The notes: generated by a model not told the origin, from the sequence alone. 64,000 nt of DNA from Nitrospinae bacterium CG11_big_fil_rev_8_21_14_0_20_45_15 (GCA_002787235.1 PCWG01000033.1:126438-190437), one strand, 5' to 3'. Counted from the first letter of the stretch, positions 26,524 to 34,687 are shown. Program-made: numbers and translations.

Positions 26524-28868
26524 GGAGTAGAGGGGGCTTGTTCGAGAATGCGTTTGCGCAAATTTTGATGATCTATGGTGCTTTCGAATTTGTAGCTTTT
26601 CCCCATGTTTTGAAATATGGGATCATTGTATTGATCGTGACAGGGGAGACAATTACCGACTTTTAGAATACGGTTGATTTCTCTTTGATTGAAAGGTCTT
26701 GCGTCGGGCTGGTTCGTACCGGCGAGAATTTTCCCTTTCATGGTGACTTTTGCTGTCGGGGAATGGTCTGATTGTTGTGCTATTTCTGCCGTATGATCAA
26801 TGGCCTTCATTCGATCTTCTCTTCCAGATGGATTCTTTCCCAAAGAAAAATCTCCATCACCCAGTCCCAGGGTTTGGGGGTTGAGATGGCAATCCACACA
26901 GGAACGGACCTGCCTTCGTACGGAATGAGGATTCATGGCATAAGCCAGATTAGAGCCGGAACGACTTTCCGGATTTGAAAATCCCCACTGAAGGTAGCTC
27001 CCGCTTTGCAGGCCCTGGGCATTGATTGCGGGAAGCGGTGTTCCTTGTTCATCCAGAAAGGTGGCTTTGCGCAGAGGTTGTGATAGCACAGGTGCTACTT
27101 TTCCGCGCGGGCCGATCATCAAAGCGGGTGGTGTCAATTTCATCTTGAATTGAGACGATCCCCAGAAGGCAGATGAATGATTTTCGGGTGTTGTGAGACT
27201 TTGGTCAAGGTCGGTATGACATCCTTGACATTGCGGTGTCCATTGAGAGTGGCAGGCCGTGCATTCCAGCTTTTGAGAATGACCGGGAATCGCATGCGCC
27301 CAGTTTTTATTGATTTGTGGTGCGATGTGCCTGCGGCCACTCTTTTTTTCGTACACAACAATATTGCCGTCTTCCTCTTTAACGTTGCTCATCATTTGAT
27401 TTTTTGCCGTGAGTGCCAACCTGTCGCCAACACTGTTTTTGCCATTCTTATAATGACGACTCAGTCGAATGGCATTGCTTGCAGGATCTAAAATAGGTGC
27501 GGTCAGAGCGGGGTTTTTATTGTCGCCATGGCATGTTTCGCATCTGATTTCTACAGCTTGATATTGCTTGGAATATATATTGCCGTCGCCCATGATGTCA
27601 AATTGTGTGTGGCAATCAATGCAGTCAAATCCCTTTTGAAAATGGATGTCGAGTTTTCCTTCTCCCGCTTCTTTGATGGGTGTATTGACTCGAAAAATGG
27701 AGGTCACGGGCTTGATCTCTAAAGATGTTTCTTCCTGGACTACAGATTCAGGGGGTGCGGGCTCGGATGATTCAGAATTCTCAAATCCGTTAATTTCAGG
27801 CGTATTTTTTGACAGAGCATAAGTCTGATGGCATTGAACACAAACCCCGGCACGGGGAAGGGCTTTTATTTTATGAAACGCTGGTTTACCCCGCTTTGTT
27901 CGAGATTGAGTGGGATCGTCCCCTTTGTATAATCCATCGGCTTCATAGTCCACATGACAGGCGGCGCATCCCTGAGATCTGAATCCATGGGAGCCGGACC
28001 CGGTGCTATCCAGATGACACTGTGTGCATTTCTCCTGGAGCAGGGAATCGGCAATATGTCCTGTTTTTGAAGAGCTCTGCGGAGTTGCCGGAGAGTTGCG
28101 TAAAGGAAAATGTCCGAGCGGAGCCAGTCGATCCAGTGCTCCTTCTGTGTATGGAATATTCCCATCTTCGTCGGCGATGGATGTTACGCCGTAGCGCGCG
28201 GTTTTCTCGATTTGCCCACCCCATTGGAAGCGCAAGCCTGAAAAAATTCCGGCAAGAGTCCCCATCATGGATTTCTTGACTCGTTGAATATGGTTTTTAT
28301 CGGGATTGGTATGCCCGGCATGGCAATACAATTGCCCACATGATTTTGCAACAACGTTGAGACTGGATGGATTGCCACGATCATTTTTTATAGAGGGATC
28401 ATAGATCAAACTCGAGTGTGCTTCTGTATCTGTTGTGGCATTGCCATCGCCGCCGTGGCAGACCGTACAGCCAAAGGAACGTGGGTGACCGGGTCCTGCC
28501 TCGGCAATGCCATCGTGGCAGGTCAGGCAGAGTTCCTTGCTGTATCCGCGATAATCAGAAACTTTGACGTGTGGGTAATCCGGCAGAATTGCGGTTACAT
28601 CCAGTTCCTTGATTTGTACAGGTCGTATCTGCCATTGAAAACGCTCTTCAGGCAGAGATGATTTATTCGCTTGATTGATGTTGTAGAGTTTTTGCCAATA
28701 GTGCCAGTCCTTTTCTTCGGCGCAAGCGAGTTGCGCGACGCACAGTGTCCAGAAGAGTAACGCCAGAATAAGAGTGACTAATTTTATATGAAAACTTTGT
28801 TTCAAAAATCTCTCTTGAGTGCGAGCTGTTAAGGGTGGGCGTGCAAAAGAAAATTCAATTCTATTCAT
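26520..28868 (-). CDS. Dodecahaem c-type cytochrome (MHC1)
   Basis: 782 residues with eleven CxxCH motifs (CLTCH 114-118, CTVCH 134-138, CTQCH 281-285, CAACH 301-305, then CVQCH, CIDCH, CETCH, CTACH, CQGCH, CVDCH, CLPCH) and one CX4CH (CGQLYCH, 177-183): twelve possible haems. A signal segment at about residues 29-50 ends in LACA, with a long basic leader before it, so a later start (TTG near residue 22) is possible. The ATG overlaps the Hpt gene's stop. Compared with MHC2 it has two additional haem motifs (CQGCH and CLPCH). Confidence 0.9.
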   Translation of the reverse strand: MNRIEFSFARPPLTARTQERFLKQSFHIKLVTLILALLFWTLCVAQLACAEEKDWHYWQKLYNINQANKSSLPEERFQWQIRPVQIKELDVTAILPDYPHVKVSDYRGYSKELCLTCHDGIAEAGPGHPRSFGCTVCHGGDGNATTDTEAHSSLIYDPSIKNDRGNPSSLNVVAKSCGQLYCHAGHTNPDKNHIQRVKKSMMGTLAGIFSGLRFQWGGQIEKTARYGVTSIADEDGNIPYTEGALDRLAPLGHFPLRNSPATPQSSSKTGHIADSLLQEKCTQCHLDSTGSGSHGFRSQGCAACHVDYEADGLYKGDDPTQSRTKRGKPAFHKIKALPRAGVCVQCHQTYALSKNTPEINGFENSESSEPAPPESVVQEETSLEIKPVTSIFRVNTPIKEAGEGKLDIHFQKGFDCIDCHTQFDIMGDGNIYSKQYQAVEIRCETCHGDNKNPALTAPILDPASNAIRLSRHYKNGKNSVGDRLALTAKNQMMSNVKEEDGNIVVYEKKSGRRHIAPQINKNWAHAIPGHSQKLECTACHSQWTPQCQGCHTDLDQSLTTPENHSSAFWGSSQFKMKLTPPALMIGPRGKVAPVLSQPLRKATFLDEQGTPLPAINAQGLQSGSYLQWGFSNPESRSGSNLAYAMNPHSVRRQVRSCVDCHLNPQTLGLGDGDFSLGKNPSGREDRMKAIDHTAEIAQQSDHSPTAKVTMKGKILAGTNQPDARPFNQREINRILKVGNCLPCHDQYNDPIFQNMGKSYKFESTIDHQNLRKRILEQAPSTP

Positions 28869-29163
28869 AAGTGATGCAGATGTTTTCCAGGTATTCGATC
28901 AATTCGTTGATGGTGTCCTTGATTTTTTGATTCTCCTTACCTTTTGCTGAAATTTCCAAAGTATGCCCCATACGGCTGAGAGCATCGAAGCCATAACCGC
29001 CACCCGATCCTTTCAGCTTGTGACCCAATTTTTGAATGGCGTAAAAGTCTTCTTGTTCGAGAGCATTTTTTAAGAGGCCAATATCTTTTTTTCGATTATC
29101 AAGATAACCGGGGATCAGGTCTTCGATGGTTTTATCAATTTTTATGTGGAGGGTTTTCCCCAT
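28861..29163 (-). CDS. Stand-alone Hpt (histidine phosphotransfer) domain protein
   Basis: 100 residues forming a single Hpt four-helix bundle. The phosphorylation site is His48 in LGHKLKGSGGGYGF, followed by the usual LSRMGHTLE helix. Hpt proteins pass phosphoryl groups between response-regulator receiver domains in phosphorelays. No histidine kinase or regulator gene is adjacent. Instead its stop overlaps the start of the 12-haem cytochrome gene (ATGAATAG), so it is probably translated with the cytochromes. It has no signal peptide, so it stays in the cytoplasm while its operon partners are exported. Confidence 0.88.
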   Translation of the reverse strand: MGKTLHIKIDKTIEDLIPGYLDNRKKDIGLLKNALEQEDFYAIQKLGHKLKGSGGGYGFDALSRMGHTLEISAKGKENQKIKDTINELIEYLENICITYE

Positions 29164-29329
29164 AGCATTTAATTCCGTTCCAATCCAAAATCAATCAGGA
29201 GTAAAAGTCATTATCCCATATTTGCGGGATTGGGAAAGATTTTTTCAGGTAAATATCTTTTTGTAAGCGGAGGGTTGCGAAAAACTGTAGGGACAGGTTG
29301 CAAACACAGATGCCACCAACGTCTTTGTA

Positions 29330-29695
29330 TCAAAGGGGATTGGGAGGGTAATCGTAATCATATATCTTTTGTCCTGGTTCCGAGTTTTTGGATCCCACTC
29401 CCTGGGCTGAAGATAAATAATTCAGAATTCGTTTCCGGATTTCAGGGCTCAATTCCATCAAGCCCTGTTTTTCCTGCATCCATGTGATGGTTTCGTCCCA
29501 GCGTTCTCGACTCATGTGGTTCTGTCGAATGATGGCTGAGGAATGACAGGCTGTACAGGTTTCTATCACAAGGTCGCGCTCTGCACCGGGTAATAATTCC
29601 GTATCGGCCCAAGCGGGTACGGAAAACGATATCCATAAAAACAGGAAAAAAATTTCTCTAAAATAATGGATTTGAGATTTTATGGCGGCCTTCAT
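29330..29695 (-). CDS. Monohaem cytochrome c, sulfite-dehydrogenase small subunit-like
   Basis: 121 residues with a signal peptide (FFLFLWISFSVPAWA) and one haem motif, CTACHS. The segment after it, RQNHMSRERWDETITWMQE, is typical of the small cytochromes that accompany sulfite-oxidising molybdoenzymes, and the Met in this region or in GLMEL may be the second haem ligand. It starts 47 bases after the molybdoenzyme stop on the same strand. It would take electrons from the molybdenum subunit and pass them into the periplasmic cytochrome pool. Confidence 0.85.
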   Translation of the reverse strand: MKAAIKSQIHYFREIFFLFLWISFSVPAWADTELLPGAERDLVIETCTACHSSAIIRQNHMSRERWDETITWMQEKQGLMELSPEIRKRILNYLSSAQGVGSKNSEPGQKIYDYDYPPNPL

Positions 29696-29742
29696 AACCT
29701 TTCCTTTTCAGCGACTGAAACGATGAAAACAATCAACCCGAA

Positions 29743-31056
29743 TCAGGTCACGTTGATGGCGATTCGGTGCATTGCGTTGTTGAGATAGCCTTTGGGATTC
29801 CATCCCGGTACGACCATGGGTTGCATGGTGCCCTGACTGTCGGTCGCTCTCGCCCAAACTTCATAATAACCTTTTACGGCAAACTTGAGATTTACTTCCC
29901 AATCCTGCCATGCGTAGGGATTGATAGGATCTTTCAGGTTCGCGCGAATCCAGGTGGCTCCAAAATCATGGGACACATGCATATCCTGAACGCTACGGTC
30001 CCCTGCCCAGGCATGACCACGCACCAGAAAAGACTGATCTTTGGTTACCGTCATTCGGCTTTGCGGGTGAGTGATGAGAGATTTCACCGGTAGAGATTCA
30101 ATGATTTGCATGTCCTCATCGGGTACATGTGTTCCCGGAGGAACGGGGTATTTAGGGGTTCGATAGGCCTGGCCGGTCATTTTAGGTCCGTCGTGAACTC
30201 TGTCGCGGACGAAGATGCGCTTCAACCATTTTATCGAAGTCGATGCAGGCCAACCCGGAGTCACCACGCGCGCAGGAAATCCGTGCAGAGCGGGTAAGGG
30301 CTTTCCGTTCATCTCCCAAACAATCAGAGTGTGGTTATCCATTGCCTTGGCGATCGGGGTCCCGCGTGAAATGGTTACCTTTTCGGGGTCACCGCTCAAA
30401 TGGATGTCACTGCCGTAATATCCGGTATAAATAGCTGTGTCCTTGAGCCCGACTTCTCGTAATACGTCCTTCATCCGGACACCAGTATATTGGGCGCAAC
30501 CGACCGCACCGAAAGTCCATTGGTTTCCTTTAGCCGGCGGCTGATATCCCGCTCGACCGTTGCCGCCACATTCAATTTGCAGGGCATAGCTGTAATGCTT
30601 GAACTGCTTGAGTTGATCCAGAGTCAGTATTTTGGGTTGATGAACTTCTCCATCAATGGTGAGTGTCCAGTCTTTCGTATTGTCGTCATAAGCGGATCCT
30701 GGAACCAGACCGTTGTTGCGGACGAAGTGACGGTTGACCGGGGTGATGGAGTCATTCAGTAAAGTAGGGGGCGTCTCGGCATTCAAGGGACGGTCGTTGA
30801 GGACGCGCAAACCATCCTTTCCCTCGATTTCAAAATTTTGTGGAGATTCTGCCAAAGCGACCGGTATCAGGCCGGCTGGCATTTTCCCAAAAAAAGGGAT
30901 ATGCGCTCCAACCGCAAGGGTGATGGCCGCGAGGCCGCTTTTTTTTAGAAATCCGCGACGCGAGAGAGGGCTGGCTTTCCTTCCCCATACGGTTGCATCC
31001 GCTTTTTCCGGGTCGCTTTCATACAATTCTCTCAATCCACGTTCTTTTTTTTTCAT
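29743..31056 (-). CDS. Sulfite-oxidase-family molybdoenzyme (SorA/SoxC-like)
   Basis: 437 residues. A twin-arginine signal, SRRGFLKK at 32-39 with a hydrophobic stretch after it, sends the folded protein to the periplasm. The oxidoreductase molybdopterin domain contains the Mo-ligand cysteine (C163) in QIECGGNGRAG, plus GYYGSDIHLSGDPEKV and LHGFPARVVTPGWPA. The C-terminal Mo-co dimerisation domain has VRGHAWAGDRSV. I chose the ATG at 31056, preceded by GGAAGG; the ORF could open at 31113. Substrate is most likely sulfite, but the family is broad, so this is inference. Confidence 0.87.
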   Translation of the reverse strand: MKKKERGLRELYESDPEKADATVWGRKASPLSRRGFLKKSGLAAITLAVGAHIPFFGKMPAGLIPVALAESPQNFEIEGKDGLRVLNDRPLNAETPPTLLNDSITPVNRHFVRNNGLVPGSAYDDNTKDWTLTIDGEVHQPKILTLDQLKQFKHYSYALQIECGGNGRAGYQPPAKGNQWTFGAVGCAQYTGVRMKDVLREVGLKDTAIYTGYYGSDIHLSGDPEKVTISRGTPIAKAMDNHTLIVWEMNGKPLPALHGFPARVVTPGWPASTSIKWLKRIFVRDRVHDGPKMTGQAYRTPKYPVPPGTHVPDEDMQIIESLPVKSLITHPQSRMTVTKDQSFLVRGHAWAGDRSVQDMHVSHDFGATWIRANLKDPINPYAWQDWEVNLKFAVKGYYEVWARATDSQGTMQPMVVPGWNPKGYLNNAMHRIAINVT

Positions 31057-31153
31057 CAGGCCCTTCCTGTTTGAGGAAAATTTCGTATATGAATGATTGA
31101 ATTCAAAGTACAAAAATTTGGCAAATCAAAACTTTTAATGAAATCAGGGCTAT

Positions 31154-31199
31154 TGACTTAAGTCACCCAAATGTTCTCATTGACCGACGCTTTAGTCAA
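31154..31199 (-). promoter_or_regulatory. Palindromic operator-like site upstream of the molybdoenzyme
   Basis: TGACTTAAGTCA (31154-31165) is a perfect 12-base palindrome. A second inverted pair, TTGAC (31180-31184) and GTCAA (31195-31199), lies 14 bases further from the gene. TTGAC-N4-GTCA resembles CRP/FNR-family sites. The sites lie about 100-140 bases before the molybdoenzyme start, in a 193-base spacer with no gene. Confidence 0.45.
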
Positions 31200-31249
31200 C
31201 GATCAAGTCACTGGGTTTCCTTCCTGCTATACGGTCTTTCGGAGGTGTT

Positions 31250-32692
31250 TTAAGACCTGCGCCAGCGATGAAATTTTTCAATCCAGGTCAGCAGGGTTTG
31301 CGGTGCGTGTGCTTTTTTCCACACTCCCGCAACATATTTATTGGCTTCGGCCATGGTGGGATAAATATGAATGGTCGATAAGATGTTGTTGAGTCCAAAT
31401 CCATTTTTCATCGCCAGAACATATTCCGAGATCAAATCTCCTGCATGATTTCCAACGATGGTCACACCGAGAATCTTGTCTTTGGCGGGTTCGGTCAATA
31501 CTTTTATCCAGCCATGATCTTCGCTGTCAGCTATCGCACGATCCAGATCATCAATGGGATACAGCGAACTTTCATAGGCGATGCCCGCGGAGCGCGCTTC
31601 AGTTTCGCTCAATCCCACGCGGGCGACTTCGGGATCGGTAAAGGTGGACCAGGGGATGATGCGATAATCGACTTTGAATTTTTTAAGTGGACTGAACAAA
31701 GCGTTGACGGCGCAATACCAGGCCTGATGAGCCGCTGTGTGCGTGAATTGATAGGGGCCTGCGACATCTCCACAGGCATAAATATTCGGGTGAGTCGGGG
31801 TTCTCATATAATCATCCACCACAATTGTGCCGCGTGCGGATAGTTCTACGCCGAGTTCTTCCAAGCCAAATCCTTTGGCATTTGCGGCTCGCCCAACAGC
31901 GACAAGCAGTTGATCGAAGGGGATGCGTTTTTCCTGACCGCCTTCTTCAACGATCATGTATTTCTCACCCTTTTCGACAGCAATTTCTTTACATTTTGTA
32001 TTGATCCGGACATCGACCCCTTCGGCCTTGAATCTTTTGTTGATCCATTCTCCGACCTCAGGGTCTTCTCTACTCAGAAGTTGAGGCATCATCTCGACTT
32101 GGGTGACATTGCTACCCAGACGTGCAAAACATTGTGTCAATTCGCAACCGATGGGGCCACCACCTGCGACAATGAGCCTTTTGGGGAGCTCGCGCAGATT
32201 CCATAGGGTGTCTGTCGTTAAAAAATCGACTTTGTCCAAACCGGGTATTGGTGGAATTGCGGGGCGAGCACCGGTGGCGACAATGATATTTTTTGTCGTT
32301 AGAATTTTGCCATCGACTTCGACTTCATGCGGAGAAATGATCTTGGCAGTGGCCTGAATGCAATCAACACCTAATTTCGTATAACGATCCACACTGTCGT
32401 GAGGTTCGACTTTTGCGATGATCGCGTGGACACGATCCATGATTTCCGAAAATTCAAATTCCGCCGTGGCGGTATGGATTCCGTAAAGTTTGTGATTGCG
32501 TATTTGCGATAAAATTCTGGCGGAACGAATCAATGCTTTGCTGGGAACGCATCCCGTATTCAGACAATCGCCACCCATTTTGTGTTTTTCTATCAATGCG
32601 ACCCGGGCCTTGACGGCAGAGCAGATATAGGCTGATACGAGACCTGCGGAGCCACCTCCAATAACAATCACGTTGTAGTCAAATTTAGCCAT
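31250..32692 (-). CDS. Pyridine nucleotide-disulfide oxidoreductase (MerA/Lpd-like)
   Basis: 480-residue FAD flavoprotein. It has the FAD-binding VIGGGSAGLVSAY, the redox-active CLNTGCVPSK, the NAD(P)-binding VAGGGPIGCELTQ, the FAD motif IYACGDVAG and a C-terminal dimerisation domain. Near the C-terminus it reads STIHIYPTMAE rather than the HPT of lipoamide dehydrogenase, which places it with MerA-like proteins of unknown substrate. No mercury-binding HMA domain or mer genes are present, so a mercuric reductase role is not supported. Confidence 0.85.
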   Translation of the reverse strand: MAKFDYNVIVIGGGSAGLVSAYICSAVKARVALIEKHKMGGDCLNTGCVPSKALIRSARILSQIRNHKLYGIHTATAEFEFSEIMDRVHAIIAKVEPHDSVDRYTKLGVDCIQATAKIISPHEVEVDGKILTTKNIIVATGARPAIPPIPGLDKVDFLTTDTLWNLRELPKRLIVAGGGPIGCELTQCFARLGSNVTQVEMMPQLLSREDPEVGEWINKRFKAEGVDVRINTKCKEIAVEKGEKYMIVEEGGQEKRIPFDQLLVAVGRAANAKGFGLEELGVELSARGTIVVDDYMRTPTHPNIYACGDVAGPYQFTHTAAHQAWYCAVNALFSPLKKFKVDYRIIPWSTFTDPEVARVGLSETEARSAGIAYESSLYPIDDLDRAIADSEDHGWIKVLTEPAKDKILGVTIVGNHAGDLISEYVLAMKNGFGLNNILSTIHIYPTMAEANKYVAGVWKKAHAPQTLLTWIEKFHRWRRS

Positions 32693-32806
32693 CGATGTTC
32701 CTCATAATCAGTCATAAGTGAATGCAGTTTGCTGACTGCATTGTCGTGGTTTGGGAAATTTGCTTACATCGGCAAGTGAGAATGTATGAGCCGTGAGTTG
32801 TGACGA

Positions 32807-33397
32807 TCAACCGGTGCGTTGTGACAAGATGATGTAATGGGAGGCCAGATAGTCCAATGCCGCTTGAGTGTCTGCAACGAGGATCAACGTTGTTAAGATT
32901 TCTGGTTTCACGAACTTGCGTTGGATCATGTCATTTATAAGGACAAGAAAGTTATCAAAAAAACCATCAATATTGACGAGGATGAGCGGTTTTGACATTA
33001 ATTTCAATTGCCGCATCGACAAAATTTCAGTGATTTCTTCCAAGGTTCCAATGCCTCCGGGAAGCGCAATGAAGGCATCGGCATTTTCTTCCATGATGGC
33101 TCTCCGACTTCGCATGTCCGGCGTAACGATCAACTCATCGGCGTCCAGGTATTCAATTTCCTTTTTTCTGAAAAATTCAGGCAGGACACCAACCACTCGT
33201 CCCCCTTCTTCATGCACGCCTGAGGCCGTTTGCCCCATCATGCCGATGCTGGCCCCGCCATAGATCAGGGTCAAACCCATCCTCCCAAGTCCTCGACCGA
33301 GTTCGCGTGCAGAATCCATGAAAATAGTGCCCGCTGAATTACTTGAGGAACAAAAAACACAAACGGAACGGATGTTGTTATCAGTGTGGAGATTCAT
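32807..33397 (-). CDS. LOG-family phosphoribohydrolase
   Basis: 196 residues of the LOG (Lonely Guy) family, which hydrolyses nucleoside 5'-monophosphates to free base and ribose phosphate. The signature PGGIGTLEEITEI is present, together with VCVFCSSSNSAG at the N-terminus, LIYGGASIGMMG and MRSRRAIMEENADAFIALPGG. Plant members make active cytokinins; the bacterial role is generally unknown. Single-gene transcript between the flavoprotein and the 33552 gene. Confidence 0.88.
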   Translation of the reverse strand: MNLHTDNNIRSVCVFCSSSNSAGTIFMDSARELGRGLGRMGLTLIYGGASIGMMGQTASGVHEEGGRVVGVLPEFFRKKEIEYLDADELIVTPDMRSRRAIMEENADAFIALPGGIGTLEEITEILSMRQLKLMSKPLILVNIDGFFDNFLVLINDMIQRKFVKPEILTTLILVADTQAALDYLASHYIILSQRTG

Positions 33398-33459
33398 TGA
33401 CAGATTTTTTAGTAATTGCGATGTTTTTTAACGGGGACAAGAATAATTCCCAATTTAGT

Positions 33460-33489
33460 TTGAAAAATCCATGGTTTAGGCTGTATATT
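33460..33489 (+). promoter_or_regulatory. Putative promoter of the small exported protein
   Basis: TTGAAA (33460-33465) and TATATT (33484-33489) are separated by 18 bases, about 65 bases before the start at 33552. An overlapping TATTAT is also available. Confidence 0.45.
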
Positions 33490-33551
33490 ATAGTCAAAGC
33501 TTTACAATCCAAAGGTAAAATTACTAGCAAACGTTTTTAAGGAGAGTTTAC

Positions 33552-33893
33552 ATGAGAGAATTTGTAGTCAAGTCGGTTTTAGCTGTAGTTGTTCTGGGGT
33601 TGTGTGTCATAGCTCCCACACTATCGTTTGCCGATAATATGGATAAAGAGGAAGACTACAGTGTTTCTCCTCGTTTTTTTTCCAAGGTTGAGGACCCAAA
33701 AACTAAAACTGTTTTTTGGCTTTATGTTAAATGTGATTATTGGTTGGGTTGTTACACCCGTTGCGAAGGAACTTTGAAGGAGTGCGTAGATTCTGCAGAT
33801 AAAGTGGGATGGGAAATCGAATCTGTTTATGAGAATGATCGAGATAACAGCAATGTTATTTCCGATGTTCATTGGCAGAAGTATAAGAAATAA
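33552..33893 (+). CDS. Small exported protein of unknown function
   Basis: 113 residues. The signal peptide is clear (VVKSVLAVVVLGLCVIAPTLSFA), leaving a mature protein of about 85 residues. It has four cysteines: CDYWLGCYTRC and a later EC, so two disulfides are possible. Aromatic residues are frequent (FWLYVKCDYWLGCY). AAGGAG precedes the ATG at about ten bases. It has its own promoter and is followed by a strong hairpin, so it is probably a monocistronic unit. I do not recognise the family. Confidence 0.7.
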   Translation: MREFVVKSVLAVVVLGLCVIAPTLSFADNMDKEEDYSVSPRFFSKVEDPKTKTVFWLYVKCDYWLGCYTRCEGTLKECVDSADKVGWEIESVYENDRDNSNVISDVHWQKYKK

Positions 33894-33901
33894 AGTGGTT
33901 C

Positions 33902-33937
33902 GTTGTCAAAGGGTTCCAGTAGGAACCCTTTGACAAT
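33902..33937 (+). other. Perfect 15-bp hairpin after the small exported protein
   Basis: TTGTCAAAGGGTTCC (33903-33917) pairs exactly with GGAACCCTTTGACAA (33922-33936) around a four-base AGTA loop; a G-T pair extends it. It begins nine bases after the stop. No T-run follows, so it may be a 3' stability element rather than a standard terminator. Confidence 0.6.
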
Positions 33938-34042
33938 GAAGTATTTGGGCGTCAAGGATTGATGTCTTTTTTCATTGCAATGGACTTTGCCTTTCGTATA
34001 AAGCGGTAATTCAAGGTAAATTTATATTACAGGAGAGTTGAC

Positions 34043-34303
34043 ATGGATCCTATAGGGCCTAGTACGCAGGGTGGAAGTTCTCAGGGTGCTAATCGTGACG
34101 CATTGCTCAATCCGCAAACCCGTTTGACAGGTGCTTTGGCGGCCGTTACCAACTCAGCAGGTGATCCGGCTGAATTTGGTGTAGACAGGTCTCCCGTTAA
34201 TGTGACTCCTGTCGGCGGCGTGGAGGTAAACAGTGCGAAGGCAACTAAAATTATAGTGCCTCCCGAGATTGGCAAGGGCAGTATCGCCGACGTGTTGCTC
34301 TGA
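34043..34303 (+). CDS. Small protein, tandem paralogue 1 (unknown family)
   Basis: 86 residues, no signal peptide, low in hydrophobic runs. It shares with the next gene an N-terminal GGSSQGANR, a central RSPVNVTPVGGVEVNS and a C-terminal PPEIGKGSIADVLL. The shared pattern is GxSSQGANR, then about 35-45 variable residues, then RSPxxVxxVGGxExNSxxATKxxxPPEIGKGSIA. AGGAGAG lies before the ATG. The conserved ends and variable middle suggest a flexible middle with binding motifs at both ends. I do not recognise the family. Confidence 0.7.
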   Translation: MDPIGPSTQGGSSQGANRDALLNPQTRLTGALAAVTNSAGDPAEFGVDRSPVNVTPVGGVEVNSAKATKIIVPPEIGKGSIADVLL

Positions 34304-34432
34304 TTCTGAACGGAACCGTATTCTGGTAAATTAAAATCAATGCGCATTCCATAGCAGGGCATTGGTTTGAGATTATTGTTCTGTTTTGATCAAAGTGATC
34401 TTAATCCATCTGGTTTTTATCGGAGCAAGCAA

Positions 34433-34687
34433 ATGGAAACGAGTGAATTGAGTGGCAGTTCCCAAGGCGCGAATCGCACCCGTATCATTAAAGAGGTTAG
34501 TGCCTTGCCTAAAGAGAAATTTCAGGCTACGCAGGCCGAGACTGAGGTGACAAAACAACTGGGTGGCAGTCGCAGTCCTTTAAAAGTTGTGAGTGTGGGG
34601 GGTAAAGAAATTAATAGCGGAGCGGCAACCAAAGCTTCGGTTCCCCCTGAAATTGGAAAAGGGAGCATTGCGAACCTGTTTTTATAA
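34433..34687 (+). CDS. Small protein, tandem paralogue 2 (unknown family)
   Basis: 84 residues from the ATG at 34433, chosen for GGAG seven bases upstream and because it then lines up with its neighbour at 34043; the open frame starts earlier at 34367. It shares SGSSQGANR, RSPLKVVSVGGKEINS and PPEIGKGSIANLFL with the first copy; the middle (KEVSALPKEKFQATQAETE) differs. The two copies are 129 bases apart on the same strand, so they come from a tandem duplication that has diverged but kept its ends. Function unknown. Confidence 0.7.
   Translation: METSELSGSSQGANRTRIIKEVSALPKEKFQATQAETEVTKQLGGSRSPLKVVSVGGKEINSGAATKASVPPEIGKGSIANLFL

Noticed and set aside
31250-32692. Mercuric reductase (merA)
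   Set aside because: No HMA domain, no C-terminal vicinal cysteines and no mer genes nearby; only the general disulfide-oxidoreductase fold is supported.
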